A DNA stretch of 37,898 nucleotides from Gemmatimonadota bacterium (GCA_003222035.1 QHUS01000053.1:1-37898), one strand, 5' to 3'; numbered from the stretch's first letter, positions 15,534-23,054 are shown. Notes: generated by a model from the sequence alone, not told the origin. Numbers and translations: made by a program.

Positions 15534-16777
15534 CAGAGAGCCTCCAATTCGCTCTGCACGCGGGAGACCAACGCCACCTTTTCGAAGTCCGGAAGAAATG
15601 CGCTCTCGCACGTGTTGAGGACCACGCGCGCGAGGTCCGCCTGGCTCAGGCCCAGGCTCTGGGCGAGGAAATACTCGTCGGTCAGCGAGATCCCGTCCAC
15701 GAGCCGCCCGTCGGTGTTCAGCGTCACGACCACTCCCTGCTCCAGGTACCGCTTGAACGGATGCTCCGCGAGCGACGCCACGGTGTGCGTATGGAGGTTC
15801 GACGTCAGGCACATCTCGAGGGGGATCTTGCGCGCGATCACCTCCTCGAGCAGGGCGGGATCCTCCCCGAGCCGGGTGCCGTGCCCGATTCGCTGGGCGC
15901 CGCACGCGTGGAGCGCCTGGTGGATGGAATCGGGTCCGTCCCCTTCGCCCGCGTGACAGGTGCAGGCCATCCCATGCTGCGCCGCGTACGCGAACGCGGC
16001 GGCGTGATCCCCCGCGGGGTGGCCCCGCTCGGGCCCCGCCAAGTCGAACGCCAAGACGCCCGCCGCGCGGTACCCCGCCGCGGCGCGTGCCAGCTCCAGC
16101 GACTCCGCCGGCGGCCGCGTGCGGATCGCGCACACGATCAGCCCGACCTTCACGCCCGTTTCCGCCTCGCCGCGCTTGATCCCGGCCAGCGGCGCCTCGA
16201 TCGCCTGCGCGAGCGTCAGCGCCGGCCGGTGCAGCAGAGGGGAGTAGCGCACTTCCACGTAGCGCAGGCCATCGGCGGCGGCATCCAGCACGAATTCATG
16301 GGCGATCCGCTCGAGCGCCGCCGCCGTCTGCATCACCGACAGCGTGATCTCGTACTTCGTGAGGTACTCCTCGAGACTCCTGGCGTGCTTTACGAACAGG
16401 GCCTGCGCCAGGCCTTCGGGCGTATCCGCCGGGAGGCGCACGCCCTGGGCACGCGCGAGCTCGAGCATCGTGGCGGGACGAAGGCAGCCATCCAGGTGGA
16501 CGTGCAGTTCCGCCTTGGGCCAGCGCCGCAGCGCGTCCTTGGAAAGACGGGGTGGACCCTGGCGGGCGCTCACCACCACGCGAAAGATCGCTCCGCCCTC
16601 GCCCACGGGATCGCCGGCGTCCACCGGCCGCCCCACCCCGTCGGTCACGTACGCCGCCCCGCGTCCCACCAGCTCCGCGAGCGCGTGGTCGAGCGCTTCC
16701 ACGGCGTCGCGCACCTTCGCCCCGCGCGCCACCGACACCGGGCGCTCGTTCACGAAGACGCTGATCACCGGTCCCAT
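15533..16777 (-). CDS. add: Adenosine deaminase with an extra N-terminal domain
   Basis: Converts adenosine and deoxyadenosine to inosine forms. 414 residues, against about 340 for a plain enzyme. The TIM-barrel metal site is visible: ELHVHLDG (H92, H94), TCHAGEGDG, RIGHGTRL and TLNTDGRLVDG with the metal aspartate. The NTDxRL form of the last motif is found in many bacterial enzymes. The first ~72 residues form a separate small domain (ISVFVNERPVSVARG, KVRDAVEALD, VTDGVGRPVDAGDPVGEGG, IFRVVVSAR) whose pattern suggests a beta-grasp (ThiS/TGS-like) fold; this is an inference. ATG at 16777. First gene of the add-nupC-punA operon, with stop overlapping the nupC start. Confidence 0.93.
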   Translation of the reverse strand: MGPVISVFVNERPVSVARGAKVRDAVEALDHALAELVGRGAAYVTDGVGRPVDAGDPVGEGGAIFRVVVSARQGPPRLSKDALRRWPKAELHVHLDGCLRPATMLELARAQGVRLPADTPEGLAQALFVKHARSLEEYLTKYEITLSVMQTAAALERIAHEFVLDAAADGLRYVEVRYSPLLHRPALTLAQAIEAPLAGIKRGEAETGVKVGLIVCAIRTRPPAESLELARAAAGYRAAGVLAFDLAGPERGHPAGDHAAAFAYAAQHGMACTCHAGEGDGPDSIHQALHACGAQRIGHGTRLGEDPALLEEVIARKIPLEMCLTSNLHTHTVASLAEHPFKRYLEQGVVVTLNTDGRLVDGISLTDEYFLAQSLGLSQADLARVVLNTCESAFLPDFEKVALVSRVQSELEAL

Positions 16778-16832
16778 CCGCTCGCTTCAGCCGGGACGGT
16801 GTCGGTCCGCGACACCGCCATCACGGCGTGAA

Positions 16833-16861
16833 GGGAATTGGGAGTCTGGGAAGAGGGAAGA
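16833..16861. repeat. G-rich near-heptad array upstream of phoB
   Basis: Units GGGAATT, GGGAGTCT, GGGAAGA and GGGAAGA, followed by a purine-rich tail (AAGAGAGAGGAGGG). It lies in the divergent gap between add and phoB. Single arm. Same style as the heptads in ffh and at the phoR end. Confidence 0.6.
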
Positions 16862-16948
16862 AGAGAGAGGAGGGCGCGAGTGGCCAACGGCGGGCCGAAC
16901 GGGCAGAGCATAGTGCGCTGAAAATTGCGGAGGGCGCGCGCATTGCGC

Positions 16949-16954
16949 TACCTT
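16949..16954 (+). promoter_or_regulatory. Putative -10 box for leaderless phoB transcript
   Basis: TACCTT nine nt before the phoB ATG at 16964, with no ribosome binding site between. No convincing -35. No Pho-box-like repeat is apparent in this gap, so autoregulation is not supported by sequence. Confidence 0.4.
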
Positions 16955-16963
16955 CCGTCGCCA

Positions 16964-17692
16964 ATGGGCGAGCCCACGACGCATCGGATTCTCGTCGTCG
17001 ACGACGAACCCGACATCACCGCACTCGTCGCCTACCACCTGGCGAAGTCGGGGTACCGCGTGACCACGGCGGCGAACGGACGCGACGGGCTCCGGGCGGC
17101 GCGCGAGGAGCGCCCCGACCTGGTGGTGCTCGACCTGATGTTGCCCGGCATCTCCGGCTACGATGTGCTGGCCGAGCTGCGGCGGCGCGAGGAGACGCGA
17201 GACCTGGGCGTCATCCTGCTCACCGCGCGCAAGGACGAGCCGGACCGCATCAAGGGTCTGTCGCTCGGCGCCGACGACTACTTGCCGAAGCCATTCTCGC
17301 CACAAGAGCTCGTGCTCCGGGTCGGGGCCGTGCTCCGCCGGCTCGCTGCCCCCGCGGTCGCCGCGGGCGGCCTCGTCACCGCCGGGCCGATCACCATCGA
17401 TCGGAGCGCACACCGCGTGACGGTGGACGCGGCGGAGGTCGAGCTGACGGCCACCGAGTTCAAGCTGCTGCGCACGCTCATCGAGCGCGAAGGCCGGGTG
17501 CAGAGCCGGGCGCAACTCCTCGAAACCGTGTGGCAGGCGCACCCCGACATCCAGACGCGTACGGTCGACATGCACGTCCAGCGGTTACGCCAGAAGCTCG
17601 GGCGCGGCGGTGACTGCATCGAGACCGTCCGGGGCGCGGGCTATCGGTTTCGCCGCCCGCAGCCCGAGCAACGGGCGCGCAAGCGCTCGTGA
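16964..17692 (+). CDS. phoB: Phosphate regulon response regulator PhoB (OmpR family)
   Basis: DNA-binding regulator, 242 residues. Receiver domain with acidic pocket VVDDEPD, phospho-acceptor D57 (LVVLDLMLPG), LLTARKDE and KPFSPQEL; then a winged helix of the OmpR type (ELTATEFKLLRTLIEREGRV in pieces ELTATEFKLL and REGRVQSRAQLL, then TRTVDMHVQRLRQKLG and VRGAGYRFRR). ATG at 16964 is preferred over the upstream TTG at 16925 because the receiver fold starts directly after it. The gene overlaps phoR (GTGA). The PhoB name rests on the adjacent PAS-type kinase and the pst-phoU genes just downstream. Confidence 0.92.
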   Translation: MGEPTTHRILVVDDEPDITALVAYHLAKSGYRVTTAANGRDGLRAAREERPDLVVLDLMLPGISGYDVLAELRRREETRDLGVILLTARKDEPDRIKGLSLGADDYLPKPFSPQELVLRVGAVLRRLAAPAVAAGGLVTAGPITIDRSAHRVTVDAAEVELTATEFKLLRTLIEREGRVQSRAQLLETVWQAHPDIQTRTVDMHVQRLRQKLGRGGDCIETVRGAGYRFRRPQPEQRARKRS

Positions 17693-19419
17693 AGCTCGCC
17701 ACGCGGCTGTTCCTCACCACCAGCCTGCTCGTAGCCGTCGCCGTGGTCGGACTCGTCGTGGCGGCGGACCGCCTGCTCCGACGGAATCTCGAGGACGAGG
17801 TGGCGCGGGAACTCGAGCGGGAGGCCCGGCTCCTCGCCACCTTGCTGCCCGGGGACTCTCTCGGCTGGCCCGATGTCGCGCGCGAGCTAGGCAGCCGCGT
17901 CGGTCAACGCGTGACCCTCATCGACCCGACCGGCGTCGTGCGGGGGGACACCGAGTTCGATCGTGGGGCGCTGGCGCGGCTGGAGAATCATCTGGCGCGT
18001 CCCGAGGTGCAGCAGGCGCTCTCGACCGGCGTGGGCCGCGCGGCCCGGCTCAGCGCCTCCACCAACGAGCGTCGGATGTACGTGGCGGTGCGCGGCGGCC
18101 CGCCGGGGATCGCAGTGGTCCGGGTCTCCACCACGCTCGCTGCCATCGACGCACGGGTGTCCACCGTGCAGCGCGCCGTCGCGCTGTCGGGCCTGGCGGC
18201 GCTACTCGGCGCGGGCGCGCTGGCGTGGCTCTTCGCCCGCCAGGTGGCCCGGCCGCTGGTGCAGCTCGGCGGGGCCGCCCAGGCCATCGCCGATGGCCGG
18301 CCCCCGGCCTTTCCCGACGCGAGCGTGCCCGAGGTCGCTCAACACATCCTGAGCCTGCGCGCCATGCACGAGCAGCTCGAACAACGGTTCACCGACCTGG
18401 TGCGCGAACGCGAGGAGACCACGACTCTCATCGAGACGATGGCCGACGGCGTGCTCGCCGCCGACGCGCGCGGCACGATCGTCACCCTCAATCGCGCGGC
18501 CCGGCGGTTACTCGGATACGGGCACGCCGATCCGCTTCCCGCGCTCGACGGACTGTTCCACGAGAAGGTCGCCCGCGACCTGGTCGACGCGGTGCTCGCC
18601 GGACACAATGCCGAGGTGCAGGAGCTCGAGCGTGCGGGCCGGACGCTCCTCGTCACCGGTCGCGGGCTTCCCAACGGGGGTGCGCTTCTCGTGATCCGTG
18701 ACGTGACCGAGCTGCGGCGCATCGATGCGGTGCGCCGGGACTTCGTCGCCAACGTGTCCCACGAGCTCAAGACGCCGCTCACGTCCATCGCGGGATACGC
18801 GGAGACCCTGGCGACCGAGGGAAGCCCGGGGACCCAGGCGGACGGATTCGCCCGTACGATCCTGAGCAACGCCCGGCGCATGCAGCGGCTGGTGGACGAC
18901 CTGCTGGATCTGGCGCGCATCGAGTCGGGGCGTTGGCAGCCCATGCCCGTTCGGGTCGACGCCAAGCTGGTCGCGGCCGATGCCTGGGCGGCGTTCGCGG
19001 ATCGCGCGCGGGAGCGGCGGGTGGAGCTCGCGACGACAGCCGGCGGCAGCGGCGTCACGGCCGATGCCGATGCGTTGCGGGCGATCTTCACCAACCTGTT
19101 CGACAACGCCCTGCGATACACGCCGTCCGGCGGCCGCATCACCGTGGCCGTCGAAAAGGCCCCGGGCGGCATGACCGTGTCGGTGGCCGACACCGGGAGC
19201 GGTGTTGCCGCGGAGCATCTGTCCCGCATTTTCGAGCGCTTCTATCGCGTCGACCCGGGCCGATCGCGGGACGAGGGGGGGACCGGCCTGGGCCTAGCGA
19301 TCGTGAAGCACCTCGTCGAAGCCCACGGGGGACGCGTTGAAGCGCGTAGCACACTCGGAAAGGGCACGACGATTCGCCTGTTCTTCCCCGACGGTGAGTC
19401 CCCAGTCCCTAGTCCGTGA
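17689..19419 (+). CDS. phoR: Phosphate regulon sensor histidine kinase PhoR
   Basis: Membrane kinase/phosphatase that sets PhoB phosphorylation. 576 residues. TM1 at about 8-25, an extracytoplasmic region 26-163, TM2 at about 165-184, HAMP (185-240, RQVARPLVQLGGAAQAIADG), a PAS domain (about 243-340, MADGVLAADARGTIVTLNRAA), a HisKA domain with H358 (NVSHELKTPLTSI), and an ATPase domain with N box (TNLFDNALRYT), G1 (VADTGSG), F box (IFERFYRV) and G2 (GGTGLGLAIVKHL). The order of domains matches PhoR. The last residues (ESPVPSP) are encoded by three tandem heptads (19397-19417), an apparent repeat-derived extension. The stop is at 19417-19419. Confidence 0.92.
   Translation: MKLATRLFLTTSLLVAVAVVGLVVAADRLLRRNLEDEVARELEREARLLATLLPGDSLGWPDVARELGSRVGQRVTLIDPTGVVRGDTEFDRGALARLENHLARPEVQQALSTGVGRAARLSASTNERRMYVAVRGGPPGIAVVRVSTTLAAIDARVSTVQRAVALSGLAALLGAGALAWLFARQVARPLVQLGGAAQAIADGRPPAFPDASVPEVAQHILSLRAMHEQLEQRFTDLVREREETTTLIETMADGVLAADARGTIVTLNRAARRLLGYGHADPLPALDGLFHEKVARDLVDAVLAGHNAEVQELERAGRTLLVTGRGLPNGGALLVIRDVTELRRIDAVRRDFVANVSHELKTPLTSIAGYAETLATEGSPGTQADGFARTILSNARRMQRLVDDLLDLARIESGRWQPMPVRVDAKLVAADAWAAFADRARERRVELATTAGGSGVTADADALRAIFTNLFDNALRYTPSGGRITVAVEKAPGGMTVSVADTGSGVAAEHLSRIFERFYRVDPGRSRDEGGTGLGLAIVKHLVEAHGGRVEARSTLGKGTTIRLFFPDGESPVPSP
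19397..19417. repeat. Heptad array at the phoR 3' end
   Basis: Units AGTCCCC, AGTCCCT and AGTCCGT with 7-bp period, read in frame as the PhoR tail. The unit CCCCAGT is like the STRR1 heptanucleotide repeats known from filamentous cyanobacteria. Single arm. Confidence 0.6.
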
Positions 19420-19549
19420 TGCCATCGCTCGACGCGCTGGGACGGGGCTACACCATCGAACAACAGCGGCCGCTCCAAGCTGCGACGCGCCCGGTGACTC
19501 TGCAGTCCTTCGTGGTGGCATTCGACTTCGTTACTGAGGGAGCGCGACG

Positions 19550-19569
19550 CTGTGACAGATTCGTGATGC
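19550..19569 (+). promoter_or_regulatory. Weak Pho-box-like site
   Basis: CTGTGACAGATTCGTGATGC matches the strong site at 19699 at 14 of 20 positions and keeps the 11-bp spacing between the two half-repeats (GTGACAG and GTGATGC). It lies about 150 bp upstream of the strong site. It may be an extra PhoB binding site or a chance match. Confidence 0.35.
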
Positions 19570-19662
19570 AGCGCCGCCAATGTGCCCGGAAACGCCACCG
19601 TGCGCAGCAGCACCGACACGTCGACGCCCGCCAGCGCCGGCACGGTCGCTGACCGGGTGCCA

Positions 19663-19692
19663 GGTAGCGGAGGCCCGTATGGCTCCGCTATC
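19663..19692 (+). terminator. Hairpin, possible terminator of phoB-phoR
   Basis: GGTAGCGGAG and CTCCGCTATC form a 10-bp stem (one G-T pair) with a 10-nt loop. It is followed by TGCTTTCC, so the T-run is poor. It directly precedes the strong Pho box, a sensible place to insulate phoBR from the porin promoter. Confidence 0.4.
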
Positions 19693-19698
19693 TGCTTT

Positions 19699-19720
19699 CC
19701 GTTACAGTCTCGTGACACAC
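19699..19720 (+). promoter_or_regulatory. Pho box upstream of porin-pstS
   Basis: CCGTTACAGTCTCGTGACACAC consists of two 11-bp direct repeats starting CGTTACA and CGTGACA. It is identical at 20 of 22 positions to the site before pstC. Six-bp TT(A/G)ACA-like half sites at 11-bp spacing are what PhoB/PhoP-type regulators bind. The porin GTG is 106 nt downstream. Confidence 0.75.
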
Positions 19721-19826
19721 TCGCGTCGTCGCGGTGATGTGCGGCGGGCACGTTTGCCGTGCCACGACAGGCCGCCCGGGCGGCGACACGACCCGCGCTT
19801 CCAACCTCAGTCTTGGGGAACTCACC

Positions 19827-20885
19827 GTGCACGCAAGACTGTCTCGCTGGCTCCCGCTCGCCGCCTTGGGCGCGCTGGGCGCCTCGACGGCCGCTGCGCA
19901 AGCGCCGTCACCGCCGCAGATCTCCGTCGGCGCGTTGGTGTACACGCAGTTCGTCTACCAGCTGAAAGACACGCTGAATCACGTCAACAACTTCGACATC
20001 ACGCGCGCATATGTGAACGTGATCGGCCGGTTCTCCGGTGGCCTGTACACGCGCGTCACGGCCGACATCTACCGCAACACGGCCGCGCCGTCCAACGGAT
20101 CACTCAGCTACCGCCTCAAGTACGCCTACGCCGCGTACACACCCGAGAAGAGCCCGCTCACCTACAAGGTGGGCTTGATCCATACGTCCTGGCTCGACTG
20201 GGAAGAGGCCCTGTGGGACTACCGCATGCAGGGCTCGATGGCGCTGGAGCGGGGCTTCATGACCGCCGCCGGCGCGCAGCAGGGGTACGTGTCCTCGTCC
20301 GACTTCGGCGTCGGCGTGGACGGCAAGTGGGGACCCGACAAAGCGAACCTGCAGGTTGTGGTGGTGAACGGCGAGAACTACAACACCAGCCCTGGCGATA
20401 AGGGGAAGGACGCGCAGGCCCGACTGTCGGTGCGGCTGCAGGACACCAACGACTCGACCCGCGTCGGCGGGCTGCGGCTGACCGGCTACGCGCAGTACGG
20501 CAAGGCGAGCGGCGGAGCCCAGCGCAACCGTTTCATCGGCATGGTATCCTACAAGAGCCGCCAGATCACCCTGGCCGGTGAGGCGGCGATGACGCAAGAC
20601 TGGCCGGCTGGTGCCCTCCAGGTGAACGGCCACGTGTACAGCGTCTTCGGCGTGTACAAGCTCACCCACAGCAAGGCCGCTCTGCTCGCGCGGGTCGATG
20701 TCGAGGACCCGCAGGCCGGCGTGGACGACAAGCAAACCCGCGTCATCGGGGGCGCCTCGTACCAGGTCAGCCCCAACTGGCGGCTGCTGCTCGATTGGGA
20801 CTACCTCGACCTCGCGACCACGCCGACTCCGGCGCAAGAGGCGGCGCGGTCACAACTCCTGTTCCAGACTCAGTTCAACTTCTAG
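19827..20885 (+). CDS. Outer-membrane porin, probably phosphate-regulated
   Basis: 352 residues. Signal peptide 1-24 (RLSRWLPLAALGALGASTAAAQ region, cleavage after AAA). The mature protein is a run of short amphipathic strands (GALVYTQFVYQL, DITRAYVNVIGRF, YTRVTADIYRN, YKVGLIHTSWLDWEE, VDGKWGPDKANLQVVVVNGENY) that ends LLFQTQFNF with a terminal phenylalanine, as outer-membrane barrels do. It resembles the phosphate-selective porin O/P group in layout, but I see no diagnostic lysine ladder. GTG at 19827 with GGGGAA upstream is chosen over ATG 19734, because the added part is not signal-like. A Pho box upstream and pstS 19 nt downstream imply a role in phosphate entry. Confidence 0.82.
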   Translation: MHARLSRWLPLAALGALGASTAAAQAPSPPQISVGALVYTQFVYQLKDTLNHVNNFDITRAYVNVIGRFSGGLYTRVTADIYRNTAAPSNGSLSYRLKYAYAAYTPEKSPLTYKVGLIHTSWLDWEEALWDYRMQGSMALERGFMTAAGAQQGYVSSSDFGVGVDGKWGPDKANLQVVVVNGENYNTSPGDKGKDAQARLSVRLQDTNDSTRVGGLRLTGYAQYGKASGGAQRNRFIGMVSYKSRQITLAGEAAMTQDWPAGALQVNGHVYSVFGVYKLTHSKAALLARVDVEDPQAGVDDKQTRVIGGASYQVSPNWRLLLDWDYLDLATTPTPAQEAARSQLLFQTQFNF

Positions 20886-20904
20886 CGACGACGAGGTATC
20901 AGCT

Positions 20905-21957
20905 ATGACCAAGCAGCCGCTTCTCGCCCTCGCCGCCCTGGCGCTCGCCGTCCCGGCAGCCGCCCAGGTGAAGCTCAACGGCGCGGGCGCGACGTTCCCG
21001 AACATCATTTATCAGGACTGGATCCTGACGTATAACAAGGCGCATCCCGATGCCCAGCTCAACTACCAGTCGATCGGGTCGGGCGGCGGGATTCGCCAGT
21101 TCTCCGATGGCACGGTGGACTTCGGGGCGACCGATGCCCCGATGAAGGATTCGGCGATCGCGGCGATTCAGGGCAACGTGCTCCACATTCCCACGGTGCT
21201 CGGGGGGGACGTCCCGACGTACAACCTCCCCGAGATCAAGGAGACGCTGCGGTTCACGCCGGACATCCTGGCGGACATCTTCCTCGGCAAGATCACCAAA
21301 TGGAGCGACGCGCGCCTGGCCGCGGTGAACCCGGGGGTCAAGCTGCCCGCCGAGGACATCGTGGTCGTGCACCGCTCCGACGGGTCGGGGACGACGTTCA
21401 TCTGGACGGATTATCTGTCCAAGGTGAGCACGGAGTGGGACCAGAAGGTGGGCCGGGGCACGTCGGTGAACTGGCCGGTGGGCCTGGGGGGCAAGGGGAA
21501 TGAGGGGGTCACGGCCACGGTGAAGCAAACGCCCGGCGCGCTCGGATACGTGGAGCTGGGATACGCCATGGCCAACCAGCTGCCCGCGGGCATGGTGCGG
21601 AACAAGGCCGGAAAGTTCATCACCCCATCGCTCGAGAGCATCACCGCCGCCGCAGCCGGCGCGATGAAGGAGATGGGACCGAGCACTGACTTCCGGGTCT
21701 CCATTACCAACCCCGAGGGCGATGCGGCCTATCCAGTCTCGAGCTTCACGTGGTTCCTGCTGCACCAGCAGTACGAGGACGCGACCAAGGCCGCGACGCT
21801 GGTGAAGTTCGTGTGGTGGGCGGAGACGGACGGCCAGTCGCGCGCCGCTCCGCTCGGGTACGCGCCGCTGCCCAAGCCGCTGCGGCCCTGGATCGAGGCA
21901 CGGTTGAAGACCATCACCGCTGGTGGTAAGGCGGTCTGGACGACGGCAGCTCGGTAA
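20905..21957 (+). CDS. pstS: Periplasmic phosphate-binding protein PstS
   Basis: Binds phosphate in the periplasm and hands it to PstCA. 350 residues. Signal peptide 1-21 (LLALAALALAVPAAAQ). Phosphate-site motifs: NGAGATFPNIIYQDW, SIGSGGGIRQF, VDFGATDAPM, ADIFLGKITKWSD and the signature VVVHRSDGSGTTFIWTDYLS; C-terminal half with GYVELGYAMANQ. ATG at 20905 follows GACGAGG. Co-transcribed with the porin (19-nt gap) and followed by a strong terminator, so the binding protein can be made in excess over the membrane components, which have their own Pho-box promoter. Confidence 0.96.
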   Translation: MTKQPLLALAALALAVPAAAQVKLNGAGATFPNIIYQDWILTYNKAHPDAQLNYQSIGSGGGIRQFSDGTVDFGATDAPMKDSAIAAIQGNVLHIPTVLGGDVPTYNLPEIKETLRFTPDILADIFLGKITKWSDARLAAVNPGVKLPAEDIVVVHRSDGSGTTFIWTDYLSKVSTEWDQKVGRGTSVNWPVGLGGKGNEGVTATVKQTPGALGYVELGYAMANQLPAGMVRNKAGKFITPSLESITAAAAGAMKEMGPSTDFRVSITNPEGDAAYPVSSFTWFLLHQQYEDATKAATLVKFVWWAETDGQSRAAPLGYAPLPKPLRPWIEARLKTITAGGKAVWTTAAR

Positions 21958-21977
21958 CCCCTCCAACCCGACTGCCG

Positions 21978-22019
21978 CCCCCCCGTACGGCGTTATTCGC
22001 CGGCGGGGGGTGTTTTTTT
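21978..22019 (+). terminator. Intrinsic terminator after pstS
   Basis: A GC-rich hairpin (six C paired with six G; inner CGGCG, loop TTATT, CGCCG) is followed by seven T (22013-22019). It starts about 20 nt after the pstS stop and ends just before the second Pho box. Confidence 0.85.
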
Positions 22020-22026
22020 CTGTCCC

Positions 22027-22048
22027 CCGTTACAGAGTCGTGACACAC
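22027..22048 (+). promoter_or_regulatory. Pho box upstream of pstC
   Basis: CCGTTACAGAGTCGTGACACAC, the same two 11-bp direct repeats as at 19699-19720. It ends 6 bp before a -10 box, so a bound regulator would replace the -35 region, as at class-II Pho promoters. Confidence 0.8.
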
Positions 22049-22054
22049 GACGGA

Positions 22055-22060
22055 TACGTT
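22055..22060 (+). promoter_or_regulatory. Putative -10 box of pstC, leaderless
   Basis: TACGTT seven nt before the pstC ATG at 22068. The spacing predicts a transcript starting at the ATG; no ribosome binding site is present. Confidence 0.5.
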
Positions 22061-22067
22061 CCGCGCG

Positions 22068-23054
22068 ATGACCACCGTGCCCCTGGAGCCAGTCGCGGCT
22101 CCCGACACCCGCTGGCGTGTCCTGCGCGGGCGAAACGCCAGTGACCGCCTGTACCGTGGCGCCCTGACGGCGCTCGCGCTCATGCTCCCCCTGCTCCTCG
22201 TCGCCTTCCTGGGAGAGCTCGGCACGAGCGCCTGGCCCGCCATCCGGCACTTCGGGGTTCGTTTCCTGGTCACCTCGGTATGGGACCCGGTCGCCGAAGT
22301 GTACGGGGCGGCGCCGATGATCTTCGGCACGCTCGCGTCGTCCTTTCTCGCCGTGTTGATCGCCGTACCCCTGGCGCTCGGCGTCGCAATTTATCTCACG
22401 GAGTTTTCCCCGAAGTGGGTGCGCCAGCCGATCGCGTTCCTGGTGGAGCTCCTGGCCGCGATCCCGAGCGTCGTGTACGGTCTGTGGGGGATCTTCGTGC
22501 TGATCCCCTTCCTGCGGACGTATGTCGTGCCGCCGCTCCGGGCGCTGTTTGGGTGGACACCGTTCTTGAGCGGCGTGTTCTATGGTAGCTCGCTGCTCGC
22601 GGGGTCGGTCATTCTCGCGATCATGATCCTGCCTTACATCGCCGCGGTTTCCCGCGAGGTGCTTCTCGCCGTGCCCGCGAGCCAGCGCGAGGCCGCGCTG
22701 GGGATGGGCGCCACCCGGTGGGAGGCGGTCTGGACCGCCGTGGTGCCGTACGGGCGCGCGGGACTGATCGGCGCGGTGATCCTGGGCATGGGCCGCGCGC
22801 TGGGCGAGACCATGGCGGTGACGATGCTGATCGGGAACCGGCACGACATCAGCCTGTCGGTGCTGCAACCCGCTTATACCATGGCCGCGGCGATCGCCAA
22901 CGAGTTCAGCGAGGCGACGACGAACCTCTATCTGTCGGCGCTGTTCGAGGTCGGATTGATCCTGTTCGTCGTGACCGTGGCCGTGAACGCGCTGGCGCGC
23001 TTGCTGATCTGGCGCGTCGCGCGCGGCACCGCCGTGGGGAGTCGGGCCCTGTGA
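22068..23054 (+). CDS. pstC: Phosphate ABC transporter permease PstC
   Basis: One of two inner-membrane permeases of the Pst importer. 328 residues with six predicted membrane segments (first near 32-52). The permease coupling-helix motif is ASQREAALGMGATRWEAVWTAVVPYGRAG (read as SQREAALGMGATRWE). Other family motifs are AIPSVVYGLWGIFVLIP and RALGETMAVTMLIGN. ATG at 22068 is preceded by a Pho box and -10. It overlaps pstA (GTGA). Confidence 0.95.
   Translation: MTTVPLEPVAAPDTRWRVLRGRNASDRLYRGALTALALMLPLLLVAFLGELGTSAWPAIRHFGVRFLVTSVWDPVAEVYGAAPMIFGTLASSFLAVLIAVPLALGVAIYLTEFSPKWVRQPIAFLVELLAAIPSVVYGLWGIFVLIPFLRTYVVPPLRALFGWTPFLSGVFYGSSLLAGSVILAIMILPYIAAVSREVLLAVPASQREAALGMGATRWEAVWTAVVPYGRAGLIGAVILGMGRALGETMAVTMLIGNRHDISLSVLQPAYTMAAAIANEFSEATTNLYLSALFEVGLILFVVTVAVNALARLLIWRVARGTAVGSRAL

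Larger units (their letters stand above)
19420..19826. other. Intergenic region phoR to porin, 407 bp
   Basis: The only gap above 300 bp. It contains a weak Pho-box-like site (19550-19569), a hairpin (19663-19692), a strong Pho-box-like site (19699-19720) and about 105 bp of leader. Open frames on both strands are present, but their codon usage is uneven and no family can be seen. A short stretch of the minus strand (about 19580-19655) has coding-like third positions but no start and no homology I recognise; it could be a gene remnant. Confidence 0.6.

Noticed and set aside
15700-15735. Missing catalytic aspartate in adenosine deaminase (NTDGR instead of NTDDP)
   Set aside because: The metal-binding D is present, and NTDxRL is a normal variant in many bacterial adenosine deaminases.
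19416-19652. Small plus-strand frame of 78 codons after phoR
   Set aside because: No ribosome binding site, arginine/glutamine/histidine-rich shadow composition and no homology recognised; it also crosses the weak Pho box.
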